64,000 nucleotides of DNA from Cedecea lapagei (GCF_900635955.1 NZ_LR134201.1:496001-560000), one strand, 5' to 3'; counted from the stretch's first letter, positions 27,103 through 35,885 are shown. The notes: generated from the letters alone by a model not told the origin. Program-made: numbers and translations.

Positions 27103-27133
27103 AAAAAAGCACCCTGACAGGCCGCCGGGGTGC
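27103..27133 (-). terminator. Intra-operon attenuating terminator between phnD and phnE
   Basis: On the reverse strand GCACCC and GGGTGC pair around a 13-base loop region and are followed by TTTTTT. It would allow more binding protein than permease to be made. Confidence 0.7.
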
Positions 27134-27156
27134 GATTTTTATGCGGCGTTGGGCAA

Positions 27157-28098
27157 TTAGCGGGCGCTAACCAGCTCACGCTTCATATCGATGATCTGCT
27201 GGAAGTCAGCCACGGATGCCGGGCCGATGTGCTGGGTGCCGCCCATCGCCTTCACGAAGCAGCCGTGGTCTTCTTTATCCAGCTTCTTCACCGCATCCAC
27301 CACTTTGGCCTTGAAGTCCGCCGGCAGCTTGTTGCTCACCAGGATCGGGCCGTTAGGGATCAGTGGGGAGGTCCAGATGATACGGATCTGCTTCATCAGG
27401 TCAGGGTGATCCATACGGATCAGGCGGTTAAATGCGCCGGCGGTATAGCCGTCGTTGTAGTCGCCGACCATCGAGGCCCAGGTCACCGCGCCGGCAAACT
27501 GGCCGTTCAGCACGCCCAGAATGTCCTGCTCGTGGCCGCCGGAGAAGGTGACGCTGGAGAAGAAGTTGTTGTATTTGTTGTCCGATGTGCCGCCGAGCTT
27601 CTGCTTGAACTCGTGGTTAGGGATCAGATAGCCAGAAGTGGAGTCCGGATCGGCGAAGCCGAAGGATTTACCTTTCAGATCTTCGATGGTTTTGTACGGG
27701 CTGTCGGCCTTAACGATCACCACGGAGTGGTAACCGCGAGATTGATCTTTATCGTCAACTGCGATGCCCACGATATCCACCGCTTTTGGATCGTTCATGT
27801 ACACCGAAGCGTAGGAAGAGGGAGACATGCTCAGCACCAGGTCGACTTTACCGCCGATCAGGCCCTGAATAACGCCAGAGTAGTCAGAAGAGTTACGAAG
27901 TTTAGTGTCGACATTCAGCTCTTTATCCATGAACTGCTTCACACACTGGTTGTCACCAATTTGCTGGGTCGCATTCTGTCCGCCGAGGATCCCGAGGTTC
28001 AGTTCGCGCGGCTGGTCAGCAGCCATAGCGTGGCCTGCAATCACAAGGCCAGTAATCACTGCAGATAAACGTAATGCGCCAGTCAGTTGCTTTTTCAT
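27157..28098 (-). CDS. phnD: Phosphonate-type ABC transporter substrate-binding protein
   Basis: The 313-residue protein has a signal peptide (MKKQLTGALRLSAVITGLVI with cleavage near AMA|AD) and a PhnD-like periplasmic binding fold. Family blocks seen are LNLGILGGQNATQQ at the mature N-terminus, DLVLSMSPSSYASV, SFGFADPDSTSGYLIPNHEF near 155-175 and VTWASMVGDY. I use the ATG at 28098, for which AGG is properly spaced; an ATG two codons upstream is too close to it. Ligands of PhnD-type proteins include phosphonates, phosphite and phosphate esters; which applies is unknown. No C-P lyase genes are in the window. Confidence 0.9.
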   Translation of the reverse strand: MKKQLTGALRLSAVITGLVIAGHAMAADQPRELNLGILGGQNATQQIGDNQCVKQFMDKELNVDTKLRNSSDYSGVIQGLIGGKVDLVLSMSPSSYASVYMNDPKAVDIVGIAVDDKDQSRGYHSVVIVKADSPYKTIEDLKGKSFGFADPDSTSGYLIPNHEFKQKLGGTSDNKYNNFFSSVTFSGGHEQDILGVLNGQFAGAVTWASMVGDYNDGYTAGAFNRLIRMDHPDLMKQIRIIWTSPLIPNGPILVSNKLPADFKAKVVDAVKKLDKEDHGCFVKAMGGTQHIGPASVADFQQIIDMKRELVSAR

Positions 28099-28133
28099 TA
28101 TCATTGCCTGTGTTGTATCAATTGGAGAGAGAA

Positions 28134-28976
28134 TTAATGCACTTGATTGATTTCATCGCCGTACAAAAGATGCAGCACGTCGTCCGTTAACATCGACGGG
28201 TGGCCGTCAAATACGATATGTCCTTTTGCAACCCCGATAACGCGGGTGCAGTACTCCTTCACCAGCTCGATGGAATGGAGATTGACCATCACGCTGATGC
28301 CTTGCTCACCCACTTCGCGCAGCACCTTCATGATGCGCTGGGTATTTTTCGGGTCGAGGGACGCCACCGGCTCATCGGCCAGCAGGATGCCTGGGTTTTG
28401 CATCAGCGCGCGGCAAATGGCCACGCGCTGCATCTGTCCGCCGGAAAGGTTCTCGGCGCGCTGCAGGGCATGGGGCAGCATATTCATCCACTCCAGCAGG
28501 GAAATCGCGCGGGCGCGGTCTGCCTCAGGGAAGACTTTAAACAGCGACTTCAGCGTGGAGGTCTGGCTCAGGCGGCCCAGCAGCACGTTAGTCAGCACGT
28601 CCAGTCTTGGCACCAGGCAGAAGTCCTGAAAGATCATGCCGCACTCGGTGCGCCACTGGTTAAGGGCGCGGCCGCTGAGTTTAGACACATCGTGCGGCAT
28701 CCCGACTTCCGGAAAGCTGAGGATCTCGCCCGACGTGGCAGAGTGGGTACCGTTAAGAATATGCAGCAGCGTGGATTTACCCGCGCCAGAGCGGCCAATC
28801 ACGCCAACCAGCTCACCGGCATGCAGGTCGAAGTTAATGTCGTGCAGCACCTTCTGGTGCGCGTTATAGGCCTTACTCAGGTTCTTAACGCTCAGGACCT
28901 TACGTCCCGGGGCTGGCGCAAACTGCGGCAGGGACTCCAGGTCGGAGTGGGTGACAACGGCAAGGGATCTGTTCAT
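28134..28976 (-). CDS. phnC: Phosphonate-type ABC transporter ATPase
   Basis: The 280-residue ATPase shows Walker A GRSGAGKST near residue 60, the signature LSGGQMQR near 160, and Walker B ILLADEPVASLDP. Similarity is to PhnC. It is the first gene of phnC-phnD-phnE-phnE. I start at the ATG at 28976; an ATG at 28982 is an alternative with a poorly spaced ribosome site. The N-terminus carries about 25 residues before the ATPase fold begins (VLSVKNLSKAYNAH). Confidence 0.9.
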   Translation of the reverse strand: MNRSLAVVTHSDLESLPQFAPAPGRKVLSVKNLSKAYNAHQKVLHDINFDLHAGELVGVIGRSGAGKSTLLHILNGTHSATSGEILSFPEVGMPHDVSKLSGRALNQWRTECGMIFQDFCLVPRLDVLTNVLLGRLSQTSTLKSLFKVFPEADRARAISLLEWMNMLPHALQRAENLSGGQMQRVAICRALMQNPGILLADEPVASLDPKNTQRIMKVLREVGEQGISVMVNLHSIELVKEYCTRVIGVAKGHIVFDGHPSMLTDDVLHLLYGDEINQVH

Positions 28977-29145
28977 GACCATTCCAAATGAGTTAGCGAA
29001 GCTGGCCCTATTTATCGTGGTGTTGTGTGACTTTTTGATTACGGCTAAAAGAACAAATAATGAACGCCGTGAAAATTCGCTCGTCGATCATCTCGATGAG
29101 TTACCGAAGGCGGGGCTGACAGAAGAGTGGCGGGCAGGCGGCTAA
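28975..29145 (+). CDS. Possible small membrane protein (56 residues)
   Basis: An ATG at 28975, seven bases after AAGGGA, opens a frame for 56 residues. It has one hydrophobic segment (LAKLALFIVVLCDFLI) followed by a charged, Arg/Glu-rich tail. It starts antisense to the first codon of phnC and ends just before the dkgA terminator. I recognise no family. The same DNA must hold the phnC promoter, so this may be a chance frame. Confidence 0.3.
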   Translation: MTIPNELAKLALFIVVLCDFLITAKRTNNERRENSLVDHLDELPKAGLTEEWRAGG

Positions 29146-29151
29146 AAATGT

Positions 29152-29189
29152 AAAAAAACCACCTGATGCGCTTTGCACAAGAGGTGGTT
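29152..29189 (-). terminator. Terminator of dkgA
   Basis: On the reverse strand AACCACCT and AGGTGGTT pair and are followed by TTTTTTT. Confidence 0.8.
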
Positions 29190-29207
29190 GAGTTAGAGCT
29201 GAATCAA

Positions 29208-30044
29208 CTAGATGGCAAGGAGGTCGAAGGTGTCCGGGTCTGGCCCCAGGCGTTTATTGCTATCAAGCTTCGCTATTTCAGCCAGCTCTTCTTTATCAAG
29301 GCGGAAATCAAACACGTTAAAGTTTTCGGCAATTCGGGCAGGGGTGACCGATTTCGGGATAACCACCAGGCCGCTGTCGAGGTGCCAGCGAATGACGACC
29401 TGAGCAGGCGTTTTGCCATATTTGTCCGCTAAATCGCGAATGATTTTCTGATCAAAAACGCCTTCGCCGCCTTGAGCCAGCGGGCTCCAGGACTCCGTCT
29501 GGATCTTATGGGTGGCGTTCCACGCGTGAAGCTGGCGCTGCTGCAGCAGAGGATGCAGCTCTATCTGGTTGATCACCGGGCTGACGCCGGTTTCGTCGAT
29601 CAGGCGCTGAAGATGATTAATATTGAAGTTGCACACCCCGATACTCTTCACCAGCCCCTCTTTTTGCAGCTCAATCAGCCCTTTCCAGGCTTCGAGGTAG
29701 TGATCTTTACTCGGCACCGGCCAGTGCAGCAGATAGAGATCGACATAGTCGAGCTGCAGCTTCTCAAGGCTGTCTTCCAGCGCCTGACGAGGACGCTGCT
29801 GGTCGCTGTTCCAAAGTTTGGTGGTGATAAACAGATCGTCACGCGCCAGGCCTGCGCTCTTCAGCGCGGCACCCACGCCGTCCTCGTTTTTGTAGGCTGC
29901 GGCCGTGTCAATGGAGCGGTAACCCACCTCCAGCGCTTTCTCAATGGCGGCCTTAACCTGGTCGTTACTGGCCTGCCAGACGCCAAGCCCAAGCTGCGGC
30001 ATTACGTGGCCATCGTGGAGCTTGACTAAGGTTGGATGAGTCAT
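29208..30044 (-). CDS. dkgA: 2,5-diketo-D-gluconate reductase A (aldo-keto reductase)
   Basis: The 278-residue protein matches E. coli DkgA (275), an NADPH-dependent aldo-keto reductase acting on 2,5-diketogluconate, methylglyoxal and other aldehydes. The catalytic tetrad is visible: Asp and Tyr in GYRSIDTAAAYKNE near residues 42-55, Lys in TTKLWN and His in YLLHWPVP. The NADPH-binding end reads VIPKSVTPARIAEN near 230. I start at 30044, preceded by AAGGAGG. It lies downstream of yqhD, as in E. coli, where both answer to YqhC and aldehydes. Confidence 0.96.
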   Translation of the reverse strand: MTHPTLVKLHDGHVMPQLGLGVWQASNDQVKAAIEKALEVGYRSIDTAAAYKNEDGVGAALKSAGLARDDLFITTKLWNSDQQRPRQALEDSLEKLQLDYVDLYLLHWPVPSKDHYLEAWKGLIELQKEGLVKSIGVCNFNINHLQRLIDETGVSPVINQIELHPLLQQRQLHAWNATHKIQTESWSPLAQGGEGVFDQKIIRDLADKYGKTPAQVVIRWHLDSGLVVIPKSVTPARIAENFNVFDFRLDKEELAEIAKLDSNKRLGPDPDTFDLLAI

Positions 30045-30065
30045 ACGTACCTCCTTAATAGTGCG

Positions 30066-30089
30066 AAAAACACCGGGCAAGCCCGGTGA
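30066..30089 (-). terminator. Terminator between yqhD and dkgA
   Basis: CACCGGGC and GCCCGGTG pair around TT on the reverse strand, followed by TTTTT. It would attenuate read-through from yqhD into dkgA. Confidence 0.7.
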
Positions 30090-30148
30090 AAGTTTTTTAT
30101 TAAGTCTAGTAGAAACTCTGGAAGCCAAAGGTGAGAAGTTCGATTCTC

Positions 30149-31312
30149 TTAGCGAGCGGCTTCGTAAATGCGGCGGCTGACGTCCAGCGTGATGTCCTGA
30201 TGTTCACCCAGCGTAGTCATGCCTTTTTCTTCCAGTTTCACCAGCAGAGCAGGGATGGAGCTGCCGTCCAGACCGTAGGCGGACAGGCGGGTAGCGGTGC
30301 CCATTTTCTCGAAGAAATTACGCGTTGCTTCGATAGCGGCATCAATACGTTCTTCTTCGCTGCCGGAAGTGATATTCCAGACGCGCTCTGCATACTGCAG
30401 CAGTTTGGCGTGCTTCTCTTTACGTTTTTCATTCATCAGAGAAGGCAACACCACGGCCAGCGTTTGGGCGTGATCCAGGCCGTGCATCGCGGTCAGCTCG
30501 TGACCCAGCATATGGGTGGCCCAGTCCTGCGGCACGCCGGCACCGATCAGGCCGTTCAGCGCCATAGTTGCCGCCCACATCACGTTGGCGCGGACGTCAT
30601 AGTTTTCCGGATCTTTCAGCGCTTTCGGGCCGTCTTCGATAAGCGTCAGCAAAATGCCTTCGGCGAAACGGTCCTGAACCTTGGCGTTAACCGGGTAGGT
30701 CAAATACTGCTCGATGGTGTGAACGAAAGCGTCCACCACGCCGTTAGCCACCTGTTTAGGCGGCAGGGTATAGGTGTAAACCGGATCCAGAACCGCAAAT
30801 ACAGGCTGCACGAAATCAGACATGAAAGCCTGTTTGTCACCGGTAGAACGGCGGGAAACCACGGCGCCTTTGTTGGACTCTGAGCCGGTTGCCGGCAGCG
30901 TCAGCACCGAGCCCATTGGGATCGCGCTTTTTACGTCGTTGCCGCGGGTCAGCAGAATGTTCCAGGGATCGATATCCTGCGGATAGTGAGCCGCAGCGGC
31001 GATGAATTTAGTGCCGTCGAGTACGGAGCCGCCGCCGACTGCCAGCAGGAAAGTCACGTTTTCTTTACGCGCAATTTCCACGGCTTTCATCAGCGTTTCG
31101 TAAGACGGGTTAGGTTCGATGCCGCCGAACTCCAGCACGTCGAAGCCTTTCAGCGCCTCTTTCACCTGGCCCAGTACGCCGGTTTTAATGACGCTGCCGC
31201 CGCCGTAGGTAATCAGGACGCGAGCGTCCGCTGGGATCTGGTCACGCAGTTCTGCCAGGGAGCCTTTACCAAACAGGATGCGGGTAGGAGTATGAAGATT
31301 GAAATTATTCAT
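30149..31312 (-). CDS. yqhD: NADPH-dependent aldehyde reductase YqhD
   Basis: The 387-residue metal-dependent alcohol dehydrogenase equals E. coli YqhD in length. It reduces toxic aldehydes such as those from lipid peroxidation and furfural. The coenzyme loop GGGSVLDGTK (near 93-102) and metal-binding residues in DAFVHTIEQY (near 194-203) and MHGLDHAQT (near 279) are intact. I start at 31312 (MNNFNLHTPTRILFG) by alignment; the open frame extends upstream. It is divergent from its regulator gene yqhC. Confidence 0.96.
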   Translation of the reverse strand: MNNFNLHTPTRILFGKGSLAELRDQIPADARVLITYGGGSVIKTGVLGQVKEALKGFDVLEFGGIEPNPSYETLMKAVEIARKENVTFLLAVGGGSVLDGTKFIAAAAHYPQDIDPWNILLTRGNDVKSAIPMGSVLTLPATGSESNKGAVVSRRSTGDKQAFMSDFVQPVFAVLDPVYTYTLPPKQVANGVVDAFVHTIEQYLTYPVNAKVQDRFAEGILLTLIEDGPKALKDPENYDVRANVMWAATMALNGLIGAGVPQDWATHMLGHELTAMHGLDHAQTLAVVLPSLMNEKRKEKHAKLLQYAERVWNITSGSEEERIDAAIEATRNFFEKMGTATRLSAYGLDGSSIPALLVKLEEKGMTTLGEHQDITLDVSRRIYEAAR

Positions 31313-31501
31313 GAGGGTTTTCCCGTTCGTTATTAGATGAGTCACATTGCTAAATCTGATGACGTCTATTGTGGTCCGCCACCCTGTCTCTCTCAATGCA
31401 TATTCCTGCCTTTATCTTGCCTGTTTCTCCAAACGACTGGAGAAATCAGAGGATTCGTCGCACACTGGCGGCCGGATTAAAAGCGCCGTGGAGACGTAAG
31501 C

Positions 31502-32389
31502 ATGAACCGCCAGGCTATCTGCCATGAGCTGACGGGTAAAATCAATCAGCTGATTTTAAAAGAAAAGAGTGGTGAATTTTTTGATGGCGTGCGGCTGCTG
31601 TACGGCACCAGGCCGCTGGCACGCACCCCGGTAATGTACGATCCGGGCATTGTTTTTCTCTTTTCGGGCCATAAAACGGGTTATCTCAACGACCGCGTAT
31701 TCCGCTACGACGCTAACGAATACCTGCTTCTGACGGTGCCGTTGCCCTTTGAATGTGAGACGTTTGCGACCCCTGACGTACCGCTTGCCGGGATGCGCGT
31801 TAAGGTGGATATCCAGCAGCTGCAGGATTTGCTGATGGACATCGGCGAGGATGACCTCTTCCGCCCGCACTCCTGCACCGATGGGATCAACTCCGCCGAA
31901 CTGTCGGAAGAGATTCTCTGCGCCACCGAGCGGCTGCTGGACGTCCTGGATCGTCCTCTTGATGCCAGAGTGCTGGGTAAACAGATTATCCGCGAGATCC
32001 TCTACCACGTGCTGACGGGGCCAAGCGGCGGCGCGCTGTTGGCGCTGGTTAGCCGTCAGACTCATTTTAGCCTCATCAGCCGGGTGCTGCGTCGTATTGA
32101 AAATCAGTACACCGAGAACCTGTCGGTGGACCAGCTGGCGGCCGAGGCCAACATGAGCGTTTCGGCGTTCCACCATAACTTTAAGTCGGTGACCAGCACC
32201 TCGCCGCTGCAGTACCTGAAAAGCTATCGCCTGCATAAGGCAAGAATGTTAATGCTGCATGACGGGATGAAGGCAAGCGCGGCCGCCATTCGCGTGGGCT
32301 ACGAAAGCGCTTCTCAGTTTAGCCGGGAGTTTAAGCGCTACTTTGGCGTCACGCCGGGGGAAGATATGGCGCGGATGCGGGTTATCTAA
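31502..32389 (+). CDS. yqhC: AraC-family activator YqhC
   Basis: The 295-residue protein has an N-terminal AraC sensing domain (about 15-175) and two C-terminal helix-turn-helix motifs (LSVDQLAAEANMSVSAFHHN and SAAAIRVGYESASQFSREFK). In E. coli YqhC senses aldehydes and activates yqhD and dkgA. GGAG lies before the ATG. It is divergent from yqhD, with a 189-base intergenic region that should hold its operator, and is terminated by a hairpin overlapping the end of yghB. Confidence 0.94.
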   Translation: MNRQAICHELTGKINQLILKEKSGEFFDGVRLLYGTRPLARTPVMYDPGIVFLFSGHKTGYLNDRVFRYDANEYLLLTVPLPFECETFATPDVPLAGMRVKVDIQQLQDLLMDIGEDDLFRPHSCTDGINSAELSEEILCATERLLDVLDRPLDARVLGKQIIREILYHVLTGPSGGALLALVSRQTHFSLISRVLRRIENQYTENLSVDQLAAEANMSVSAFHHNFKSVTSTSPLQYLKSYRLHKARMLMLHDGMKASAAAIRVGYESASQFSREFKRYFGVTPGEDMARMRVI

Positions 32390-32432
32390 GCGGGCGAAGA
32401 GCGAATAAACCTGTCTTATCCGCTCTGACTGA

Positions 32433-32467
32433 GTTAGCGGCGATTATGCGGCGCTAACTTTTTTTTT
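32433..32467 (+). terminator. Terminator of yqhC overlapping the yghB 3' end
   Basis: GTTAGCG and CGCTAAC pair, followed by nine T residues. The sequence also encodes the last codons of yghB on the other strand. Confidence 0.8.
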
Positions 32468-33103
32468 CAGCACCACAAACAGCGTGCCGACGAGGCCGAA
32501 AACCAGCAGGGCAATCGGCAGGATCATCAGGAAGGTCATCACCTGATCTTCATGACGCTTAACAAAGGGGATCATGCTGAGCGCGTAGCCCATGCTGATA
32601 ACCACGCCCACCCACAGCAGCCCGCTAAGCCAGTTAAAGAACTGAAAACGGCGGTTGCTGAGGCCGGATATTCCCGCCATGGTTGGCAGCAGCGTACGAA
32701 CAAAGGCCAGGAAGCGGCCGGCGAGAAGCGCCAGCAGACCATGACGTTCAAACATCTGGGTGGCGCGCTGGTGGTACTGAGTCGGCAGCTGCTTAAGCCA
32801 GCCTTTCACGGTGCGGGTGTTGCCGAGCCAGCGGCCTTGCAGATAGCTTAACCAGCAGCCGAGGCTCGCGGCGATGGTTAAAATCACCAGCGTCGGCACA
32901 AAGCCCATCACCCCTTTCGCGATAAGCGCGCCTGCGAGCAGCAGCAGGCTATCTCCCGGTAAAAACGACGCGGGAAGCAATCCATTTTCCAGAAATAACG
33001 TCGCAAACATGACGCAATAGACAACGCCAATGACGTGTGGGTCGGCAAGCGCGGCAAAATCGTGGTGCCAAAGTGCCTCAACAATATTTTGTATAACAGC
33101 CAT
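32444..33103 (-). CDS. yghB: DedA-family membrane protein YghB
   Basis: The 219-residue protein matches E. coli YghB, an inner-membrane DedA protein that overlaps in function with YqjA and supports cell division, envelope homeostasis and proton-motive-force-dependent tolerance. DedA features are present: FLENGLLPASFLPGDSLLLL near residues 37-56 with conserved Glu and Asp, and GRFLAFVRTLLPTMAGIS with the essential Arg pair near 127-146. Several membrane helices are evident. It lies between yqhC and metC, as in E. coli. Confidence 0.95.
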   Translation of the reverse strand: MAVIQNIVEALWHHDFAALADPHVIGVVYCVMFATLFLENGLLPASFLPGDSLLLLAGALIAKGVMGFVPTLVILTIAASLGCWLSYLQGRWLGNTRTVKGWLKQLPTQYHQRATQMFERHGLLALLAGRFLAFVRTLLPTMAGISGLSNRRFQFFNWLSGLLWVGVVISMGYALSMIPFVKRHEDQVMTFLMILPIALLVFGLVGTLFVVLKKKVSAA

Positions 33104-33243
33104 GGGTATTCCTGTGGAACCGCTTATTGAGTTCGCCCTGATTGTTGCAGCCGCAACTTAGGTTCACCTTAATTTCTACACATTGTACCGCTAAAATGTC
33201 TATGACGCTTTGATCACAGGCTCAACAAAACGTCGATGATGGC

Positions 33244-33266
33244 AAAAAAGCGCCACGACAGGCGCT
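33244..33266 (-). terminator. Terminator of metC
   Basis: AGCGCC and GGCGCT pair, with a T-run on the reverse strand. Confidence 0.75.
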
Positions 33267-33277
33267 AAACGGACATT

Positions 33278-34465
33278 TCAGGCAATGCGCTGGAAACCTG
33301 CATCCAGATCGGCAATCAGATCGTCCACGTTCTCCAGGCCGATATGAAGGCGAACCAGGGTGCCGCTGAAGTCAACGCCGCCGGCGGGGCGGATCCCGGC
33401 CAGCTCATCAGGCTGATTAGCGAGAATAAGCGATTCATAGCCGCCCCAGGAATAGGCCATGCTGAAATACTCGAAATGATTGAGGTACTGTTCATACTCC
33501 GCATCGCTGAGCCGTTTTTTCAGGACAAACGAGAACAGCCCGCTGCTGCCCGTAAAGTCACGTTTCCAGAATTCATGTCCTTTACTGCCGGGAAGCGCCG
33601 GATGGTTCACTCGCTCTACCTGCGGATGACGGGCCAGCCATTCCGCTACTTTCAGGCTGCTTTCGTGATGCTGGCGCAGGCGAACGCCCAGCGTGCGAAG
33701 GCCACGGCTGGTCATATAAGCGGTGTCTGCATCCAGCATCTGTCCCATCAGATAGGCGTTTTCCCGCAGCTGCTCCCAGCACCGTGCATTGGAGACCGCG
33801 GTACCGACCATGGCATCCGAGTGGCCAATCAAATATTTGGTGCCCGCCTGAATGGAAATATCGATACCGAACGTCAGCGCCTTAAACAGCACGCCCGCCG
33901 CCCAGGTGTTGTCGATCATAATGATAGCGTCGGGGGCTTTTCGCCTTACCGCTGCGACAATAGCCGGTATATCGTGGACTTCCATGGTGATTGAGCCGGG
34001 CGACTCCAGGAAAACGACTCTGGTGTTGGGCTGAATCAGGTCGGCAATCCCGGCGCCGATATCCGGCGCAAACCAGCTGGTGCTGACCCCAAGTTTTGAG
34101 AGAATTTTGGTACAGAAGTCCTGGGTGGGCTCGTAGGCGGTTTCGGTGACCAGAACGTGATCGCCCTGCTCAACAAAAGCCAGAATCGTATTGGCGACCG
34201 CCGCGGCTCCGCAGGGGAAGAGGGCGCAGCCGGCGCCGCCTTCCAGCTCGCACATCGCTTCCTGCAAAGAGAAATGGGTCAGCGTGCCGCGACGGCCGTA
34301 GAACAGCTCGCCTTTGGCGCGATTGGCGGTGGCCTGTTTTTTGGCCTCAACGCTTTCAAAGACCAGGGAGGAGGCGCGCTGGATGACGCTGTTCACTGAG
34401 CCCTGGGTAAACTTCTTGCTGCGCCCGGCGTTCACCAGCGCCGTGTCGATGTGTTTTTCCGCCAT
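33278..34465 (-). CDS. metC: Cystathionine beta-lyase
   Basis: The 395-residue PLP enzyme equals E. coli MetC in length. It splits cystathionine into homocysteine, pyruvate and ammonia for methionine synthesis. The PLP lysine is in SIQAGTKYLIGHSDAM near residue 210, with supporting motifs FPCGAAAVAN and MIDNTWAAGVLF. I start at 34465 (MAEKHIDTALVNAGRSKK) by alignment to E. coli. Tandem MetJ-type boxes lie just upstream. Confidence 0.96.
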   Translation of the reverse strand: MAEKHIDTALVNAGRSKKFTQGSVNSVIQRASSLVFESVEAKKQATANRAKGELFYGRRGTLTHFSLQEAMCELEGGAGCALFPCGAAAVANTILAFVEQGDHVLVTETAYEPTQDFCTKILSKLGVSTSWFAPDIGAGIADLIQPNTRVVFLESPGSITMEVHDIPAIVAAVRRKAPDAIIMIDNTWAAGVLFKALTFGIDISIQAGTKYLIGHSDAMVGTAVSNARCWEQLRENAYLMGQMLDADTAYMTSRGLRTLGVRLRQHHESSLKVAEWLARHPQVERVNHPALPGSKGHEFWKRDFTGSSGLFSFVLKKRLSDAEYEQYLNHFEYFSMAYSWGGYESLILANQPDELAGIRPAGGVDFSGTLVRLHIGLENVDDLIADLDAGFQRIA

Positions 34466-34473
34466 GTTCACTT

Positions 34474-34505
34474 CCCCGTCTAACCATCTGGATGTCTGGA
34501 CGTAA
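34474..34505 (-). promoter_or_regulatory. MetJ operator (tandem met boxes) of metC
   Basis: Reading the reverse strand, four adjacent 8-mers (TTACGTCC, AGACATCC, AGATGGTT, AGACGGGG) each resemble the met box AGACGTCT. The best two match at six and five positions. MetJ with S-adenosylmethionine would repress metC here. Confidence 0.6.
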
Positions 34506-34630
34506 ATTAACACAAAATGCGCAAAGGGCATCATGGCGTTTTTTCAGGATGGTGAAAAAGTCGACGCGAAGCTTTTCCTGCGTAAGCGCAAGGAATGGTT
34601 CAAAAATTTCTGGCACTCTGCAAATACTAA

Positions 34631-34645
34631 TGAGAACGACTATCA
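34631..34645 (+). promoter_or_regulatory. Fur box upstream of exbB
   Basis: TGAGAACGACTATCA is the complement of TGATAGTCGTTCTCA, matching the 7-1-7 Fur core TGATAATNATTATCA at 11 of 14 positions. It lies about 65 bases before exbB, consistent with iron control. Confidence 0.6.
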
Positions 34646-34709
34646 ATTCGATAGTTTTTTGATATATTAGTCTCAGTTTTGACATTTATTTCTCGCTGGA
34701 GCGTAAGAC

Positions 34710-35444
34710 GTGACGAGTAATCTGATGCAGACGGATCTGTCCGTTTGGGGCATGTATCAGCATGCTGACATCGTAGTTAAGATCGTGATGATTGGCCTGA
34801 TTCTGGCCTCCGTTGTCACCTGGGCCATCTTTTTCAGTAAGAGCGTTGAGCTGCTCACCCAGAAACGTCGCCTCAAGCGCGAGCAGCAGCAGCTGGCGAA
34901 CGTCCGCTCGCTCAATGAAGCGAGCAGCGTGGCGGAAGCGTTCAACGGTAAAAGCCTCAGCACGCTGTTAATTAATGAAGCTCAGAATGAACTGGAACTC
35001 TCGGCCGGCGTTGAGGACAACGAAGGTATCAAAGATCGTACCGGCTTCCGTCTGGAACGTCGTGTGGCCGCCGTTGGTCGCCATATGGGACGTGGAAACG
35101 GCTTTCTGGCCACCATCGGTGCGATTTCGCCGTTTGTCGGCCTGTTCGGTACCGTCTGGGGCATCATGAACAGCTTTATCGGCATCGCACAGTCGCAGAC
35201 GACTAACCTGGCGGTCGTGGCTCCCGGTATCGCAGAGGCGCTGCTGGCTACGGCGATTGGCCTGGTGGCGGCAATTCCGGCGGTGGTTATCTATAACATC
35301 TTCGCGCGTATGATTGGCAGCTACAAAGCCTCTCTTAGCGACGTGGCGGCTCAGGTACTGCTGCTGCAAAGCCGCGATCTCGATCTGGACGGCACAGCTC
35401 AGCCGCGTCCGGTGCGAAATACTCAGCAACTGCGTGTAGGTTAA
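34710..35444 (+). CDS. exbB: TonB-complex proton channel subunit ExbB
   Basis: The 244-residue inner-membrane protein equals E. coli ExbB in length. With ExbD it uses the proton gradient to energise TonB for iron-siderophore and cobalamin uptake. Three membrane segments are visible: near 22-42 (KIVMIGLILASVVTWAIFF), 130-155 (GAISPFVGLFGTVWGIMNSF) and 175-200 (ALLATAIGLVAAIPAVVIYN). The start is GTG at 34710 (MTSNLMQTDLSVWG) with GGAG upstream. exbD follows after six bases. Confidence 0.96.
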   Translation: MTSNLMQTDLSVWGMYQHADIVVKIVMIGLILASVVTWAIFFSKSVELLTQKRRLKREQQQLANVRSLNEASSVAEAFNGKSLSTLLINEAQNELELSAGVEDNEGIKDRTGFRLERRVAAVGRHMGRGNGFLATIGAISPFVGLFGTVWGIMNSFIGIAQSQTTNLAVVAPGIAEALLATAIGLVAAIPAVVIYNIFARMIGSYKASLSDVAAQVLLLQSRDLDLDGTAQPRPVRNTQQLRVG

Positions 35445-35450
35445 TGCCCC

Positions 35451-35877
35451 ATGGCGATGCGTCTGAACGAAAACCTCGATGACAACGGTGAAATGCACGA
35501 GATCAACGTTACGCCGTTTATCGACGTGATGTTGGTTCTGCTGATCATCTTTATGGTGGCGGCGCCGCTGGCAACGGTGGACGTGAAGGTTAACCTTCCG
35601 GCCTCCAGCAGCGAGCCGCAGCCACGCCCTGAGAAGCCGGTTTACCTGTCGGTAAAAGCAGACCACTCGATGTTTATCGGTAATGATCCGGTGACCAAAG
35701 AGTCGATGGTTAGCTCGCTGATTGCCGCGACCGAAGGGAAAAAAGACACCACCATTTTCTTCCGTGCTGACAAAAACGGTGGATTATGAAACGCTGATGG
35801 ACGTGATGGATACGCTGCACCAGGCAGGGTATCTGAAGATTGGCCTGGTAGGCCAGGAAGTCACGAAAGCGAAGTAA
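35451..35877 (+). pseudogene. exbD: TonB-complex subunit ExbD, frameshifted near the C-terminus
   Basis: The N-terminal 107 or so residues match ExbD, including the single membrane segment with the proton-path Asp (TPFIDVMLVLLIIFMVAAPLA, near residues 20-40). At 35772-35776 an A-run has one extra base, so the frame stops early. Removing it restores TVDYETLMDVMDTLHQAGYL and a total of 141 residues, exactly the E. coli length. A real loss of ExbD would impair TonB-dependent iron uptake, so an error in the homopolymer is the likelier explanation. Confidence 0.85.
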
Positions 35878-35885
35878 GAGGGGCT

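Noticed and set aside
27130..28068. 312-codon plus-strand frame opposite phnD
   Set aside because: Antisense shadow; phnD has a signal peptide and family motifs on the other strand.
30132..30147. GAGAAGTTCGATTCTC resembling a tRNA T-arm next to the yqhD stop
   Set aside because: No matching acceptor stem, anticodon arm or CCA end; probably a small stem-loop after yqhD.
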